This document shows positions 40,859-49,785 of a stretch of 64,000 nucleotides of DNA, in pieces. Source of the stretch: GCA-2688775 sp035288865. Its GTDB lineage: Archaea > Nanobdellota > Nanobdellia > Woesearchaeales > GW2011-AR4. The stretch covers positions 6,125 through 70,124 of the forward strand of contig DATDZA010000008.1 of the NCBI GenBank assembly GCA_035288865.1, given 5' to 3'. Numbering within the stretch: position 1 is the stretch's first letter; each line of letters starts with the position of its first letter. The notes beneath the pieces are model-generated. The model saw only the letters and a program-made list of their open reading frames with translations. It made no database searches and had not been told where the DNA came from. Both the position numbers and the translations under genes were made by a program.

Positions 40859-42566
40859 GCCAAGAAAAGCGGTCCTCAAGATGAAAGAGTACAATCCGCC
40901 GACTTCTGGAAGGGAAAATTCCATAAGATTGGATTTTAATGAGAATACAATAGGATGTTCACCCAATGTAATAAAGGTGCTTAGAAAAATACAGAGATAT
41001 CCATTAGCAATGTATCCTGAATACATTAACCTAAGAAAAAATATAGCAAAATACTGCAATGTCAATACGGATGAGATTATTGCCACTAACGGGACAGATG
41101 AGGCAATTAAAACTATAATAGAATCATATATTGAAAAAGGTAAAGATGAAATAATAATTCCGGTACCAACATATGCAATGTTTGAATTCTATGCGCAGTT
41201 GAATGAAGCAGCCATAAAAGAAATAAATTACAATAATGATTTAAGTTTCCCAGCAAAAAATATTCTTGACGTCATAAGTGCCAAAACAAAAATAGTAATT
41301 TTAGTAAATCCCAATAATCCAACTGGAACGTCAATAAATCAAAAAGAAATAATAAGAATAATTCAAAAAGCAAAAAAATGCAAATCGCTCGTTTTAATAG
41401 ATGAGGCTTATTATCAGTTTTCTAGAAAAACTTCAATTCCACTAATTAAGAAATACGATAATTTATTTGTCATACAAACGTTTTCGAAGGCATTTGGGCT
41501 TGCGGGTCTAAGACTAGGATATATTATTTCAAACAAAAATAATATTAAAGTTATAGGGAAAGTTCTTTCCCCATACAGCGTTAACACAGTGGCGGCCATT
41601 TGTGCTTCTGAAGCACTTAAAGATTCAACTTACATAAAAAATTATGTTAAAGAAATAAACAAAAGCAAGAAACTCCTTTGCAGAGAATTATTCAATCTTG
41701 GAATTCAATTTTATAAAACTTACACCAATTTTGTTTTATTAAAAATTGGATCTCAAGCTGCAATTTTTTGCGATAAACTAAAAGAATTGGGGATTCTGGT
41801 AAGAAACAGAAGCAGCGACCAGCTTTTGCAAGGCTGCGTTAGAATCACCCTCGGAACCGTAAAGCAAACGAGGCAGTTAATCATAGCCCTTCGTCAGGTC
41901 ATAAAAGGAATAAATCCTTTGCTGATTTTTGATATAGATGGCGTTCTCGTTGATGTTTCCTGTTCATATAGGTTTGCCATCAGGAAAACAGCTGAGTATT
42001 TTACTAAATCAAAAATAACTTTTGAGAAAATTCAGGAATATAAGAACAAAGGCGGATTAAACAATGATTGGGATTTGACTGAGGCAATAATCGAATACCA
42101 AGGAGTAAAAATAAACAAAAATAGTATAATCAAGAAATTTCAGAATTATTATAAAAATTTAATTAACAATGAAACGTGGCTTTTGGATAAAAAACTATTA
42201 GAAAAACTATCAAAAACATATTATTTAGCGATACTAACTGGGAGGCCAAGAAAAGAAGCAACTAAGGTTTTGAGTAAAAATAGAGTTAAGAATTATTTTA
42301 AGGTTGTTATTGCAATGGAAGATATTTCAATGCAAAAGCCAAATCCAGAAGGCTTATTGAAAATATTAAATCAGTTCTCTAATTTAGAAGCTTATTATTT
42401 TGGTGATACCGCTGATGACATGAAGGCTTCTGTCGCAGCAAATATAATCCCTGTTGGAGTTCTGCCGCCCCAAGATAAGTCCAATTTTTTAGAAAATATT
42501 CTGGTAAAAAATGGGGCTAAGTCAATAATTCAAAATATCAACCAAATATTGGGAGCAATAAAATGA
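40851..42566 (+). CDS. hisC: Histidinol-phosphate aminotransferase fused to a HAD phosphatase
   Basis: A 571-residue bifunctional protein. Residues 1-355 are HisC, a fold-type I PLP enzyme: RLDFNENTIGCSPNV, TNGTDEAIKTII, LVNPNNPTGTS, LIDEAYYQF, and TFSKAFGLAGLRLGYI with the PLP Lys near 212. From about 360 a HAD phosphatase follows: LLIFDIDGVLVDVS, LAILTGRPRKEA, AMEDISMQKPNPEG and YYFGDTADDMKASVAA, all motifs present. The domain matches the HAD group known to be fused to HisC or found in his loci, and histidinol-phosphate phosphatase is the obvious missing activity here. Substrate assignment of the HAD part is inference. It overlaps hisG and hisB. Confidence 0.92.
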   Translation: MIKPRKAVLKMKEYNPPTSGRENSIRLDFNENTIGCSPNVIKVLRKIQRYPLAMYPEYINLRKNIAKYCNVNTDEIIATNGTDEAIKTIIESYIEKGKDEIIIPVPTYAMFEFYAQLNEAAIKEINYNNDLSFPAKNILDVISAKTKIVILVNPNNPTGTSINQKEIIRIIQKAKKCKSLVLIDEAYYQFSRKTSIPLIKKYDNLFVIQTFSKAFGLAGLRLGYIISNKNNIKVIGKVLSPYSVNTVAAICASEALKDSTYIKNYVKEINKSKKLLCRELFNLGIQFYKTYTNFVLLKIGSQAAIFCDKLKELGILVRNRSSDQLLQGCVRITLGTVKQTRQLIIALRQVIKGINPLLIFDIDGVLVDVSCSYRFAIRKTAEYFTKSKITFEKIQEYKNKGGLNNDWDLTEAIIEYQGVKINKNSIIKKFQNYYKNLINNETWLLDKKLLEKLSKTYYLAILTGRPRKEATKVLSKNRVKNYFKVVIAMEDISMQKPNPEGLLKILNQFSNLEAYYFGDTADDMKASVAANIIPVGVLPPQDKSNFLENILVKNGAKSIIQNINQILGAIK

Positions 42567-43147
42567 GAACTGCTAAAATTTCAAGAAAAACCAATGAAAC
42601 ACAAATTGATTTAAAATTAAATATTGACGGCAAAGGTAAATACAATATTAAAACTTCAATTGGATTTTTTACGCACATGCTTGAAGCATTTGCAAAACAT
42701 GGATTGTTTGATATCGAGCTGAATGCAAAAGGGGATTTGGACGTTGACCAGCACCACACTATAGAAGATGTTGGAATTGTGTTAGGCAAAGCCTTCAAGG
42801 ACGCTCTGGGAGAGAAAAAAGGAATCAGCAGGTCGGGGTATTTTATTTTCCCTATGGATGATGCTTTAGCAATTGTTGCGGTGGACATTTCAAACAGGCC
42901 TTATCTTCAATTTAATGCAAGATTCAAAAGGAGGTTTTGCGGCGAATTTGATACAGACTTAGTTGAAGATTTTTTTTATGGATTTTCAATCGGCCTCGGA
43001 GCAAATATTGCAATGAAAACAACTGGAAGAAGCGACCACCATAAAATTGAAGCAATCTTTAAGGCATTTGCAAAATCAATTAAAACGGCATGCTCAAAAG
43101 ATAAGCGGGCAATGAATGAATTGCTGTCAACAAAAGGACTGATTTAG
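42563..43147 (+). CDS. hisB: Imidazoleglycerol-phosphate dehydratase
   Basis: Dehydrates IGP to imidazole acetol phosphate in histidine synthesis. The 194-residue protein is the stand-alone dehydratase: TSIGFFTHMLEAFAKHG, DVDQHHTIEDVGIVLGKAF (metal-binding His cluster), and GRSDHHKIEAIFKAFAKS near 152. Length and all His/Glu ligands are normal. Unlike enterobacterial HisB it carries no phosphatase; that domain is instead fused to HisC. Its ATG overlaps the hisC stop by 4 bp, and hisH starts immediately after its stop. Confidence 0.96.
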   Translation: MRTAKISRKTNETQIDLKLNIDGKGKYNIKTSIGFFTHMLEAFAKHGLFDIELNAKGDLDVDQHHTIEDVGIVLGKAFKDALGEKKGISRSGYFIFPMDDALAIVAVDISNRPYLQFNARFKRRFCGEFDTDLVEDFFYGFSIGLGANIAMKTTGRSDHHKIEAIFKAFAKSIKTACSKDKRAMNELLSTKGLI

Positions 43148-43729
43148 ATGATTGTTATCTTAGACTATGGAGCAGGAAATTTGAAAAGCGTGAAAAACGT
43201 ATTGGACAAGATCGGTGTAGGCAGCAAAATAACTGATAATCCTGGAGATATCCAAAATGCAGACAGATTAATACTCCCAGGAGACGGCTCATTTGGATAC
43301 TTAATGAAAAGCCTTCAAAGAAAAAAAATGGTGAAGCCAATAAAATATTTCATCAAATCAGGAAAGCCGTTTTTAGGAATTTGTTTGGGTTTGCAGGCTT
43401 TGTTTGAGGAAAGCGAGGAAAGTCCGGGAATTAAAGGGCTTGGTGTCTTAAAAGGCAAAGTAATACAATTCAACAAAGGAAAAATCCCACAGATAGGATG
43501 GAATACAATAACTCCTTCAAAAAATAATATTTTTAGGCAAGGTTATGTTTACTTTGTAAACTCGTATTACGCTGTTCCGGAAGATAAATCAGTAATTGCA
43601 GCTATGACAAATTACTACGTGAATTTTGCAAGCGCTGTTGTATACAAAAATATTTTAGCCATGCAATTTCACCCAGAAAAGAGTGGAATATTTGGAATCA
43701 ATATACTAAGGAGATGGCTAAAGTGTTAA
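43148..43729 (+). CDS. hisH: Imidazole glycerol phosphate synthase glutaminase subunit HisH
   Basis: Class I glutamine amidotransferase that feeds ammonia to HisF. ILDYGAGNLKSVKNVLDKI at the N terminus, LPGDGSFGYLMKSL, nucleophile Cys79 in FLGICLGLQALFEESEE, and the catalytic His/Glu in AMQFHPEKSG near 175. The 193-residue length is standard. It starts the base after the hisB stop and overlaps hisF by 16 bp, so HisH and HisF are translationally coupled, as expected for a 1:1 complex. Confidence 0.96.
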   Translation: MIVILDYGAGNLKSVKNVLDKIGVGSKITDNPGDIQNADRLILPGDGSFGYLMKSLQRKKMVKPIKYFIKSGKPFLGICLGLQALFEESEESPGIKGLGVLKGKVIQFNKGKIPQIGWNTITPSKNNIFRQGYVYFVNSYYAVPEDKSVIAAMTNYYVNFASAVVYKNILAMQFHPEKSGIFGINILRRWLKC

Positions 43730-44478
43730 CCAAAAGAATTATTCCATGCCTTGATGTAAAAAATGGAATCGTTGTGAAAGGAACAAAGTTTGGGAATTTA
43801 AAGTATGCAGGAAATCCAGTAGAGTTGGCCGAAAAATACTGCAATCAACGAGCAGACGAATTAGTTTTCCTTGACATAACTGCCTCATACGAGAATACGA
43901 AAACGAGCATAAAAATTGTGGAAGAGATCGGAAAAAGAATTTTCATACCTTTTACAGTGGGGGGAGGGATATCAGCAATAAAAGATATTCGTGCAATCTT
44001 GAATGCAGGTGCAGACAAGGTATCAATAAATACGGCCGCAATTAAAAATCCCGGATTAATAAAAAAAGCATCACGACAATTTGGCAGCCAGTGCATCGTG
44101 GTTGCAATTGATGCAAAAAAGAAGGGAAAAAATTGGGAAGTTTATATTCAGGGCGGAAGAAAATCAACCGGTCTTGATGCGGTCAAATGGGCAAAAAAAG
44201 CAGAAATGATGGGTGCAGGCGAAATATTATTGACCTCCATAGACAAGGATGGGACAAAAGAAGGCTATGACTTGGAGCTTACCAAAAAAGTTTCAGAAAG
44301 CGTTAACATTCCAGTAATCGCATCGGGCGGTGCAAACAGCCTTACAGGCATTTTAGAAGTTTTCAAAAAAGGCAAGGCAGACGCTGCACTTGCAGCTTCA
44401 ATATTTCATTATAAAAAATTTTCAATCAAAGAAGTAAAAAAATATCTTTCAAAAAATGGAATTGAGGTAAGAATATGA
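43714..44478 (+). CDS. hisF: Imidazole glycerol phosphate synthase cyclase subunit HisF
   Basis: TIM-barrel cyclase that converts PRFAR and ammonia to IGP and AICAR; the AICAR re-enters purine synthesis. Blocks are RIIPCLDVKNGIVVKGTKF (catalytic Asp), LVFLDITASYE, FTVGGGISAIKDIRAIL, ADKVSINTAAIKNP, GEILLTSIDKDGTKEGYDLE (second catalytic Asp) and PVIASGGANSLTGI. The 254-residue length is standard. ATG 43714 overlaps hisH by 16 bp; GTG 43723 is an alternative. It overlaps the hisA-hisI-hisE gene by 4 bp. Confidence 0.96.
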   Translation: MAKVLTKRIIPCLDVKNGIVVKGTKFGNLKYAGNPVELAEKYCNQRADELVFLDITASYENTKTSIKIVEEIGKRIFIPFTVGGGISAIKDIRAILNAGADKVSINTAAIKNPGLIKKASRQFGSQCIVVAIDAKKKGKNWEVYIQGGRKSTGLDAVKWAKKAEMMGAGEILLTSIDKDGTKEGYDLELTKKVSESVNIPVIASGGANSLTGILEVFKKGKADAALAASIFHYKKFSIKEVKKYLSKNGIEVRI

Positions 44479-45698
44479 TAATACCGAGCATAGATTTAAT
44501 GGACGGGAAAGCAGTTCAGCTTAAGCAGGGAAAAGAAAAAGTCATTGAAATAAGCAATGTGCTTGATTTAGCTCTAAACTTTAGAAGATATGGCGAAATA
44601 GCAGTTATTGATCTAGACGCAGCTTTTGGGAAAGGGAATAATTTAGAATTAATCAAGGAAATTTGCAAAATTGCTGATTGCAGGGTTGGGGGAGGCATAA
44701 GGACAATCGAAAAAGCAAATGAAATATTGCGGGCAGGCGCTAAAAAAATAATAATAGGCACAAAAGCAACTCCTAAATTCCTAAAGCTGCTACCAAAAGA
44801 TAGGGTTATAGTAGCGATAGATGCAAAAGATGGCTATGTTGTTAATAATGGCTGGAGAAGTAAAACTAACAAGACGCCTAAAAAGCTAATTAAAGAGTTA
44901 GAGCCATTCTGTTTTGAATTCCTATTTACAGATGTAAACAAAGAAGGCTTGATGAAAGGAATAGACTTTAGCAAAATCAAAAGATTAAGGGAGTCAACAA
45001 AAAATAAATTAACTGTTGCGGGAGGAATTACTTATTTAAGTGAAATTAAATGGATGGAAAACCTGGGGATAAATTCGCAATTGGGAATGTCGTTGTATAA
45101 GGGAAAAATAATATTAAGCGAAGCTTTTGTTTCCCTTATAGATTTTAAAAAGAATAATGGTTTAACACCAACTATTGTCCAGGATGATAAGAAACAGGTT
45201 TTAATGCTCTCATTTTCAAATAAAGAATCATTGAACAAAACGCTGGAAACAGGGAAGGCAACATATTACAGCCGCTCAAGAAAAAAGATTTGGACAAAAG
45301 GAGAAACTTCCGGAAATTTTCAAGAAATTTTAAGGATTAAATATGATTGCGACCGGGACGCTTTGCTGTTCACAGTCAAACAGAAAAATTTTGCATGCCA
45401 TGAAGGAACCTATTCGTGCTTTGGAGCTCAAGGTTTTGACCTTGATTTGCTTTTCGATGTAATAAAAGATAAGGTAAACAATCCAAGAAATAATTCCTAC
45501 ACTTCAAAAATTACTAAAGACGAAGGAAAAATCAAGGCTAAAATAAGAGAAGAATCTGAAGAATTAATCGACTACAAGAACAAATCAAATTTAATTTGGG
45601 AGGCTGCCGATTTACTGTATTTTGCATTTGTATTAATGGCAAAAAACAACCTGGACATTAGCGACTTAAAAAACGAATTATGGAGACGAAGGAAATGA
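44475..45698 (+). CDS. hisA: HisA-HisI-HisE fusion: ProFAR isomerase, PRA-CH and PRA-PH in one chain
   Basis: A 407-residue chain with three consecutive histidine enzymes. Residues 1 to about 220 are HisA: IPSIDLMDGKAVQLKQGKEK, AVIDLDAAFGKG, RVGGGIRTIEKA, TVAGGITYLSEI. Residues about 228-320 are HisI (PRA-CH): GLTPTIVQDDKKQVLMLSF, TGKATYYSRSRKKIWTKGET, KYDCDRDALLF and the Zn-site CHEGTYSCF. Residues about 325-407 are HisE (PRA-PH): LLFDVIKDK, DEGKIKAKIREESEELI and WEAADLLYFAFVLMA. HisI-HisE fusions are common; HisA in front of them is unusual. Together they carry out steps two to four. The gene overlaps hisF and hisD by 4 bp each. Confidence 0.95.
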   Translation: MIIPSIDLMDGKAVQLKQGKEKVIEISNVLDLALNFRRYGEIAVIDLDAAFGKGNNLELIKEICKIADCRVGGGIRTIEKANEILRAGAKKIIIGTKATPKFLKLLPKDRVIVAIDAKDGYVVNNGWRSKTNKTPKKLIKELEPFCFEFLFTDVNKEGLMKGIDFSKIKRLRESTKNKLTVAGGITYLSEIKWMENLGINSQLGMSLYKGKIILSEAFVSLIDFKKNNGLTPTIVQDDKKQVLMLSFSNKESLNKTLETGKATYYSRSRKKIWTKGETSGNFQEILRIKYDCDRDALLFTVKQKNFACHEGTYSCFGAQGFDLDLLFDVIKDKVNNPRNNSYTSKITKDEGKIKAKIREESEELIDYKNKSNLIWEAADLLYFAFVLMAKNNLDISDLKNELWRRRK

Positions 45699-46885
45699 AG
45701 ATAGTAAAGAAAATTATCGAGGATGTAAGAATTAATGGAGATACTGCAGTTAAATATTATACTAAAAAATTTGATAAAATAGAAATTAAAAAAATTGAGG
45801 TTACTAAAGATGAAGTAAGGGAGGCATATCGTGCAATAAATAAAGGCACGATTGAAGCGCTAAAGGCTGCCAAGTCCAATATTGAATTTTTTGCCAAAGA
45901 ACAGAAAAAACAATTCAAGAATTTTAAAATAAACAAAGATGGAGTAACTCTCGGGCAAAGAGTAGTTCCAATAGAAAAAATTGGAGTTTATATTCCTGGC
46001 GGAAATTATCCTTTGCCTTCAACTGCATTAATGTGCATAATTCCAGCAAAAATTGCTGGTGTTAAAAATGTAATTGCCTGCTCTCCAAAGGTCAAACAAG
46101 AAACAATAGTTGCTGCAGATATTGCAGGTGCAGATAAAATATTCAGAATTGGAGGTATACAGGCAATTGCTGCAATGGCTTATGGAACAAAAACAATTCC
46201 AAAAGTTGACAAAATTGTCGGTCCTGGAAATATTTATGTTACGGCTGCAAAAAAAGAGGTATTTGGGCAATGCGGAATAGATTTTCTTGCAGGCCCAAGC
46301 GAAATTATGATAGTAGCGGACGGTTCAGCGAATGGCGGCTGTATAGCTGCTGATTTATTGGCACAGCTTGAACACGATATTAATTCAAGAGCCTTTTTAA
46401 TAACTAATTCAAAAAAATTAATTAGAAACGTGAAAAATGAAATAAAAATGCAAATGAAAGAATTAGTTACAAAACCAATAATCAAAAAATCAATTAAAAA
46501 TTTGAAAATTGAATTAATTAGGAAAATTGGAGATGTGGTTAAAATTGCAAATGAAATTGCTCCAGAGCACTTGGAACTGCAAATAAGAAATCCGAAGAGA
46601 ATGCTGGGAAAATTAAAAAATTATGGCTCGTTATTCATTGGAAAATATTCAGCAGAGGTATTTGGAGATTATTGCAGCGGAACAAACCACGTTTTGCCGA
46701 CAAATGGCGGAGCCAGATTCACAAGCGGACTAAGTGTAATGGATTTTATTAAATTGCAACCTTATCAAAAAATAAGCCGAGAAGGCGCTAAAAGACTGTC
46801 GTTCATTGCATTGAAATTAAGCCAGACAGAAGGTTTAGATGCACACAATAAATCAATTAAAATAAGATTAAGCAAAACTATTTAA
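45695..46885 (+). CDS. hisD: Histidinol dehydrogenase
   Basis: Zn-dependent enzyme that oxidises histidinol to histidine with two NAD+. IEDVRINGDTAVKYYTKKFD at the start, GVYIPGGNYPLPSTALMCII near 95, then KIVGPGNIYVTAAKKEVFGQ, GIDFLAGPSEIMIVAD, LLAQLEHDINSRAFLIT and GDYCSGTNHVLPTNGGARF are standard. At about 396 residues it lacks roughly 20-30 N-terminal residues of typical HisD, with no catalytic loss visible. ATG 45695 gives an ATGA overlap with the previous stop; ATG 45680 is also in frame. A TATA-like CTATTTAAAC at its 3' end serves hisS. Confidence 0.95.
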   Translation: MKIVKKIIEDVRINGDTAVKYYTKKFDKIEIKKIEVTKDEVREAYRAINKGTIEALKAAKSNIEFFAKEQKKQFKNFKINKDGVTLGQRVVPIEKIGVYIPGGNYPLPSTALMCIIPAKIAGVKNVIACSPKVKQETIVAADIAGADKIFRIGGIQAIAAMAYGTKTIPKVDKIVGPGNIYVTAAKKEVFGQCGIDFLAGPSEIMIVADGSANGGCIAADLLAQLEHDINSRAFLITNSKKLIRNVKNEIKMQMKELVTKPIIKKSIKNLKIELIRKIGDVVKIANEIAPEHLELQIRNPKRMLGKLKNYGSLFIGKYSAEVFGDYCSGTNHVLPTNGGARFTSGLSVMDFIKLQPYQKISREGAKRLSFIALKLSQTEGLDAHNKSIKIRLSKTI

Positions 46886-46909
46886 ACCAAAATAAAAATA
46901 GAAACCAAT

Positions 46910-48217
46910 ATGGACCTTCAACTTCCAAAAGGAACTCGGGATTTTGCTCCCGAAGAGAAAATAATAAGAGACAAAGTAGTTGACACTCTAAAAGAAGTGT
47001 TTGAATTGTATGGGTTTGCTCCTCTAGAAACTCCTATATTTGAGAGATTTGATGTTTTGTCATCAAAATATACTGGAGGAGCAGAGATCCTGAAAGAAAC
47101 TTTTAAGCTAAAAGACCAGGGCGGAAGAGATTTGGGATTAAGGTATGACTTGACAGTTCCAATGTGTAGATACATTGCGATGAACCCTAACACGAAAATG
47201 CCTTTTAAAAGGTACCAAATTGGAGAAGTTTTTAGGGACGGGCCAATAGCTTCCGCCCGTTACAGGCAGTTTACGCAGTGTGATGTTGATGTCATTGGAA
47301 GCTCTTCAATGGCGGCAGATGCTGAGATTGTATCTCTGATTTTTACAGCTTTCAAAAAATTGGATTTTGAAATTATCATAAAAATCAATAACAGAAAATT
47401 GCTAAATGATATTTTAGATTTTTGCGGAATTGAAAAAGACAAGCAAGATTCCGTAATTTTATCGATAGACAAACTAGAAAAATTTGGCCAAAATGTTGTA
47501 AAGAATGAATTAAAAGAACAAAGATTAGATAATTCAAAGATAGATAAAATAATGGATTTCTTAAATATTAAAGGAAGCAATGATGAAAAAATTTCTCAAT
47601 TAAAAAAATTATTAAAAAATCCTGACGGATTGAATGAAATTGAGCAATTATTATATTATTTAAAAAATATTAATCTCGAAGCTGATTTTGATGTTTCATT
47701 GGCCAGGGGACTTTCATATTATACTGGAACAGTAATTGAAACATTCTTGAAGCAAAGCAATGTCAAAAGCTCAGTTTGTGCAGGTGGCAGATATGATAAA
47801 ATGATTGGCAGTTTATTGGAAAAAGGAGAATATCCAGCAGTTGGCGTAAGCTTTGGAGTTGACAGAATTTATGATGCGATGATTGAGAAATCGGAAAAAA
47901 AACAAAAAACAAACACTAAAGTTTATGTCATTCCAATAAAAACAATTAACGAGGGAATTAAAATTGCACAGCAATTAAGGGATGCAGGAATTAAAGCCGA
48001 TATCGATTTGAATGAAAAGGGCCCTTCAAAAAATCTTGAATATGCAAATTCACTCGGAATTCCTTTTGTCCTTTTCGTTGGAAAAAAAGAATTGCAGGAA
48101 AGAAAATTAAAATTAAGGGATATGGTGAGCGGAGAGGAAGAGATGTTAAGTATTTTTGACATAATGAAAAAATTAGGCATTGACCCAGTCAAATTCAATA
48201 CAGGGAAAAAACTATAA
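46910..48217 (+). CDS. hisS: Histidyl-tRNA synthetase
   Basis: Class II synthetase charging tRNA-His. LPKGTRDFAPEEKIIRDKVV opens the protein, motif 2 is GEVFRDGPIASARYRQFTQ, the histidine-specific block is SLARGLSYYTGTVIETF near 265, and motif 3 contains GGRYDKMIGSLLEKGEYPAV. A normal anticodon-binding domain follows (VYVIPIKTINEGIKIAQQLR, SLGIPFVLFVGKKEL), so this is a true synthetase, not HisZ. A TATA box in the end of hisD (46878-46885) is centred 28 nt before the ATG, so hisS can be expressed apart from the his operon. Its stop overlaps the stop of the convergent map gene. Confidence 0.95.
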   Translation: MDLQLPKGTRDFAPEEKIIRDKVVDTLKEVFELYGFAPLETPIFERFDVLSSKYTGGAEILKETFKLKDQGGRDLGLRYDLTVPMCRYIAMNPNTKMPFKRYQIGEVFRDGPIASARYRQFTQCDVDVIGSSSMAADAEIVSLIFTAFKKLDFEIIIKINNRKLLNDILDFCGIEKDKQDSVILSIDKLEKFGQNVVKNELKEQRLDNSKIDKIMDFLNIKGSNDEKISQLKKLLKNPDGLNEIEQLLYYLKNINLEADFDVSLARGLSYYTGTVIETFLKQSNVKSSVCAGGRYDKMIGSLLEKGEYPAVGVSFGVDRIYDAMIEKSEKKQKTNTKVYVIPIKTINEGIKIAQQLRDAGIKADIDLNEKGPSKNLEYANSLGIPFVLFVGKKELQERKLKLRDMVSGEEEMLSIFDIMKKLGIDPVKFNTGKKL

Positions 48218-49102
48218 TTTAGTCAACACAATCACTTCCCCATTCTCATCAATTAAAATAGAATGCTCTGCTTGTGCAACTAATCCTTTGCTTGTCTCAA
48301 CTAAAGGTGGAAACTGATGAATCATTCCAAGTTGGCTTAATTCCCTCAGCGCAAAATTTGCTTTTGCCCCAAATTTTCTTGTCAGCCATCTTTCCGCAAA
48401 CGGCAAGTTTTCATAGCTTTCAATTTCTTTTAGAACTTGTCTTGTTATCGGACTTCTCACATTTCTTTTATGCTGCATCATGAAAACAGTTGGATGCCCT
48501 TTTTCTCCCACTATGCCGGCGCCTGTTGTTGAAAATGGCTCGATGGCAAAAGTCATATTTTCCTTTAATTTCGTTTTGTCACCATTATCAAAATTCGGCA
48601 ATGTCGGGCTTGTGTGGATGTCGTACAATCCCAAACCATGCCCTGATAAATTTCTAACAGGATTAAATCCATAACTTTTAATTGCGTCCTGAATGGTTTT
48701 TCCAATTTCTCTCAATTCAGTTCCGACATTGACAATTTTCAAAGCTTCTTCCAATGCTTTCTGCGCGGCCTGAACTAAATCAGAATATTTTCCTGACAAA
48801 TCAATTGTATAAGCGGTGTCACCAATTGCTCCATTAACGTGAACTCCTAAATCCAAGCAGACCACTTGATTTTCAAAAATAGTTAAATCATCTTCCATTG
48901 CACAGAAGTGGGCTGCTATGTCATCGCAGGAAATCTGAACAGGAAAAGCAGGCTTTCCTCCCAGCTCAAAAATTTTCTTTTCGATTAATTCTGTAGTTTC
49001 AAGCAGGGAGTTTCCTTTCGTAATCAAAGTTTTGCCGTATTCAATAGCTTCTGCGGAAATTTTTCCTGCCTTTATGAAATCATGTTTGGTTTGTGGGTCC
49101 AT
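48212..49102 (-). CDS. map: Methionine aminopeptidase, type II
   Basis: Removes the initiator Met from nascent proteins. The 296-residue chain has AFPVQISCDDIAAHF, VVCLDLGVHVNGAIGDTAYT (two Asp ligands), NLSGHGLGLYDIHTSPTLPN (His ligand), FAIEPFSTTGAG (Glu) and AEHSILIDENG (last Glu). The roughly 60-residue insertion before the last motif (about residues 205-268, ITRQVLKEIESYENLPFAER included) marks the archaeal/eukaryal type II. ATG 49102 is 27 nt from a minus-strand TATA box; upstream ATG 49111 is less likely. Convergent with hisS. Confidence 0.95.
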   Translation of the reverse strand: MDPQTKHDFIKAGKISAEAIEYGKTLITKGNSLLETTELIEKKIFELGGKPAFPVQISCDDIAAHFCAMEDDLTIFENQVVCLDLGVHVNGAIGDTAYTIDLSGKYSDLVQAAQKALEEALKIVNVGTELREIGKTIQDAIKSYGFNPVRNLSGHGLGLYDIHTSPTLPNFDNGDKTKLKENMTFAIEPFSTTGAGIVGEKGHPTVFMMQHKRNVRSPITRQVLKEIESYENLPFAERWLTRKFGAKANFALRELSQLGMIHQFPPLVETSKGLVAQAEHSILIDENGEVIVLTKL

Positions 49103-49151
49103 AATCAACACTCGTGTGCAGCTTATTTAAAATTTTGGAAATTGTGCAATC

Positions 49152-49751
49152 TTACTTGGTTTGCTGGCCCCCCCGTATTGCGATTGGCAATGATAATTCG
49201 ACATAATTAAGTGGAGCAACTGCCTCATAAGCTTTATCGAGAATTGCTAGTGCCCTTTGTCGTTCTTGTTGCTGAATTAAGTCGTACATTATTGCTGATA
49301 AGTTTTTGACTAAACCGGTTCCGTACATAGCATTATCATAACTGGCTTTCAACCATACATACTCATACAAATCACCATTTTCTCTCTTCATGTCTGCAAA
49401 AACATTGTTCCGGCTTTCGTCAAAATTTTTTCTGAATTTAGATAATACTTGCTCTCTAAACGTGTCCCATTCCACTGTGGGCATGGTGTAATTATGATCT
49501 ATGATTATCCCTTCCCGTCTAATAGAATAATAAATGATAAGCGCAACGAACTCAGCTAAATCTTTTTGTTTTTGATTAGAACCAACGCAGTTCTGAAAAT
49601 TTCTTATCGTGGAATCAAGCATGTGATTCTCAAAGAATAACTTTAATCTCGCCCTCAATAATTTGAAAGGATCCTCAAAATCCAAAAGCAGCTCGTCAAT
49701 AGTTACTTGTCGGACACTTGGGAGAATACCTGGAATTATGATGTTAACCAT
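49152..49751 (-). CDS. Protein of unknown function
   Basis: A 199-residue soluble, mostly helical protein that I do not recognise. Segments include VRQVTIDELLLDFEDPFKLL, QKQKDLAEFVALIIYYSIRR and LIQQQERQRALAILDKAYEA. No membrane segment, no metal cluster and no nucleotide motif are visible. A TATA box centred about 26 nt upstream supports the start. It lies alone between map and the aCPSF1 gene, both on the same strand; aCPSF1 ends 35 bp from its start. Confidence 0.6.
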   Translation of the reverse strand: MVNIIIPGILPSVRQVTIDELLLDFEDPFKLLRARLKLFFENHMLDSTIRNFQNCVGSNQKQKDLAEFVALIIYYSIRREGIIIDHNYTMPTVEWDTFREQVLSKFRKNFDESRNNVFADMKRENGDLYEYVWLKASYDNAMYGTGLVKNLSAIMYDLIQQQERQRALAILDKAYEAVAPLNYVELSLPIAIRGGQQTK

Positions 49752-49785
49752 AAGGTTAGAATTAAAGAATCTTATTTAAACTTTT

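Noticed and set aside
46910..48217. Calling the HisRS-like gene hisZ because it follows a short-form hisG operon.
   Set aside because: All three class II motifs, the ARGLSYYTG block and a C-terminal anticodon-binding domain are present, so it is a true synthetase.
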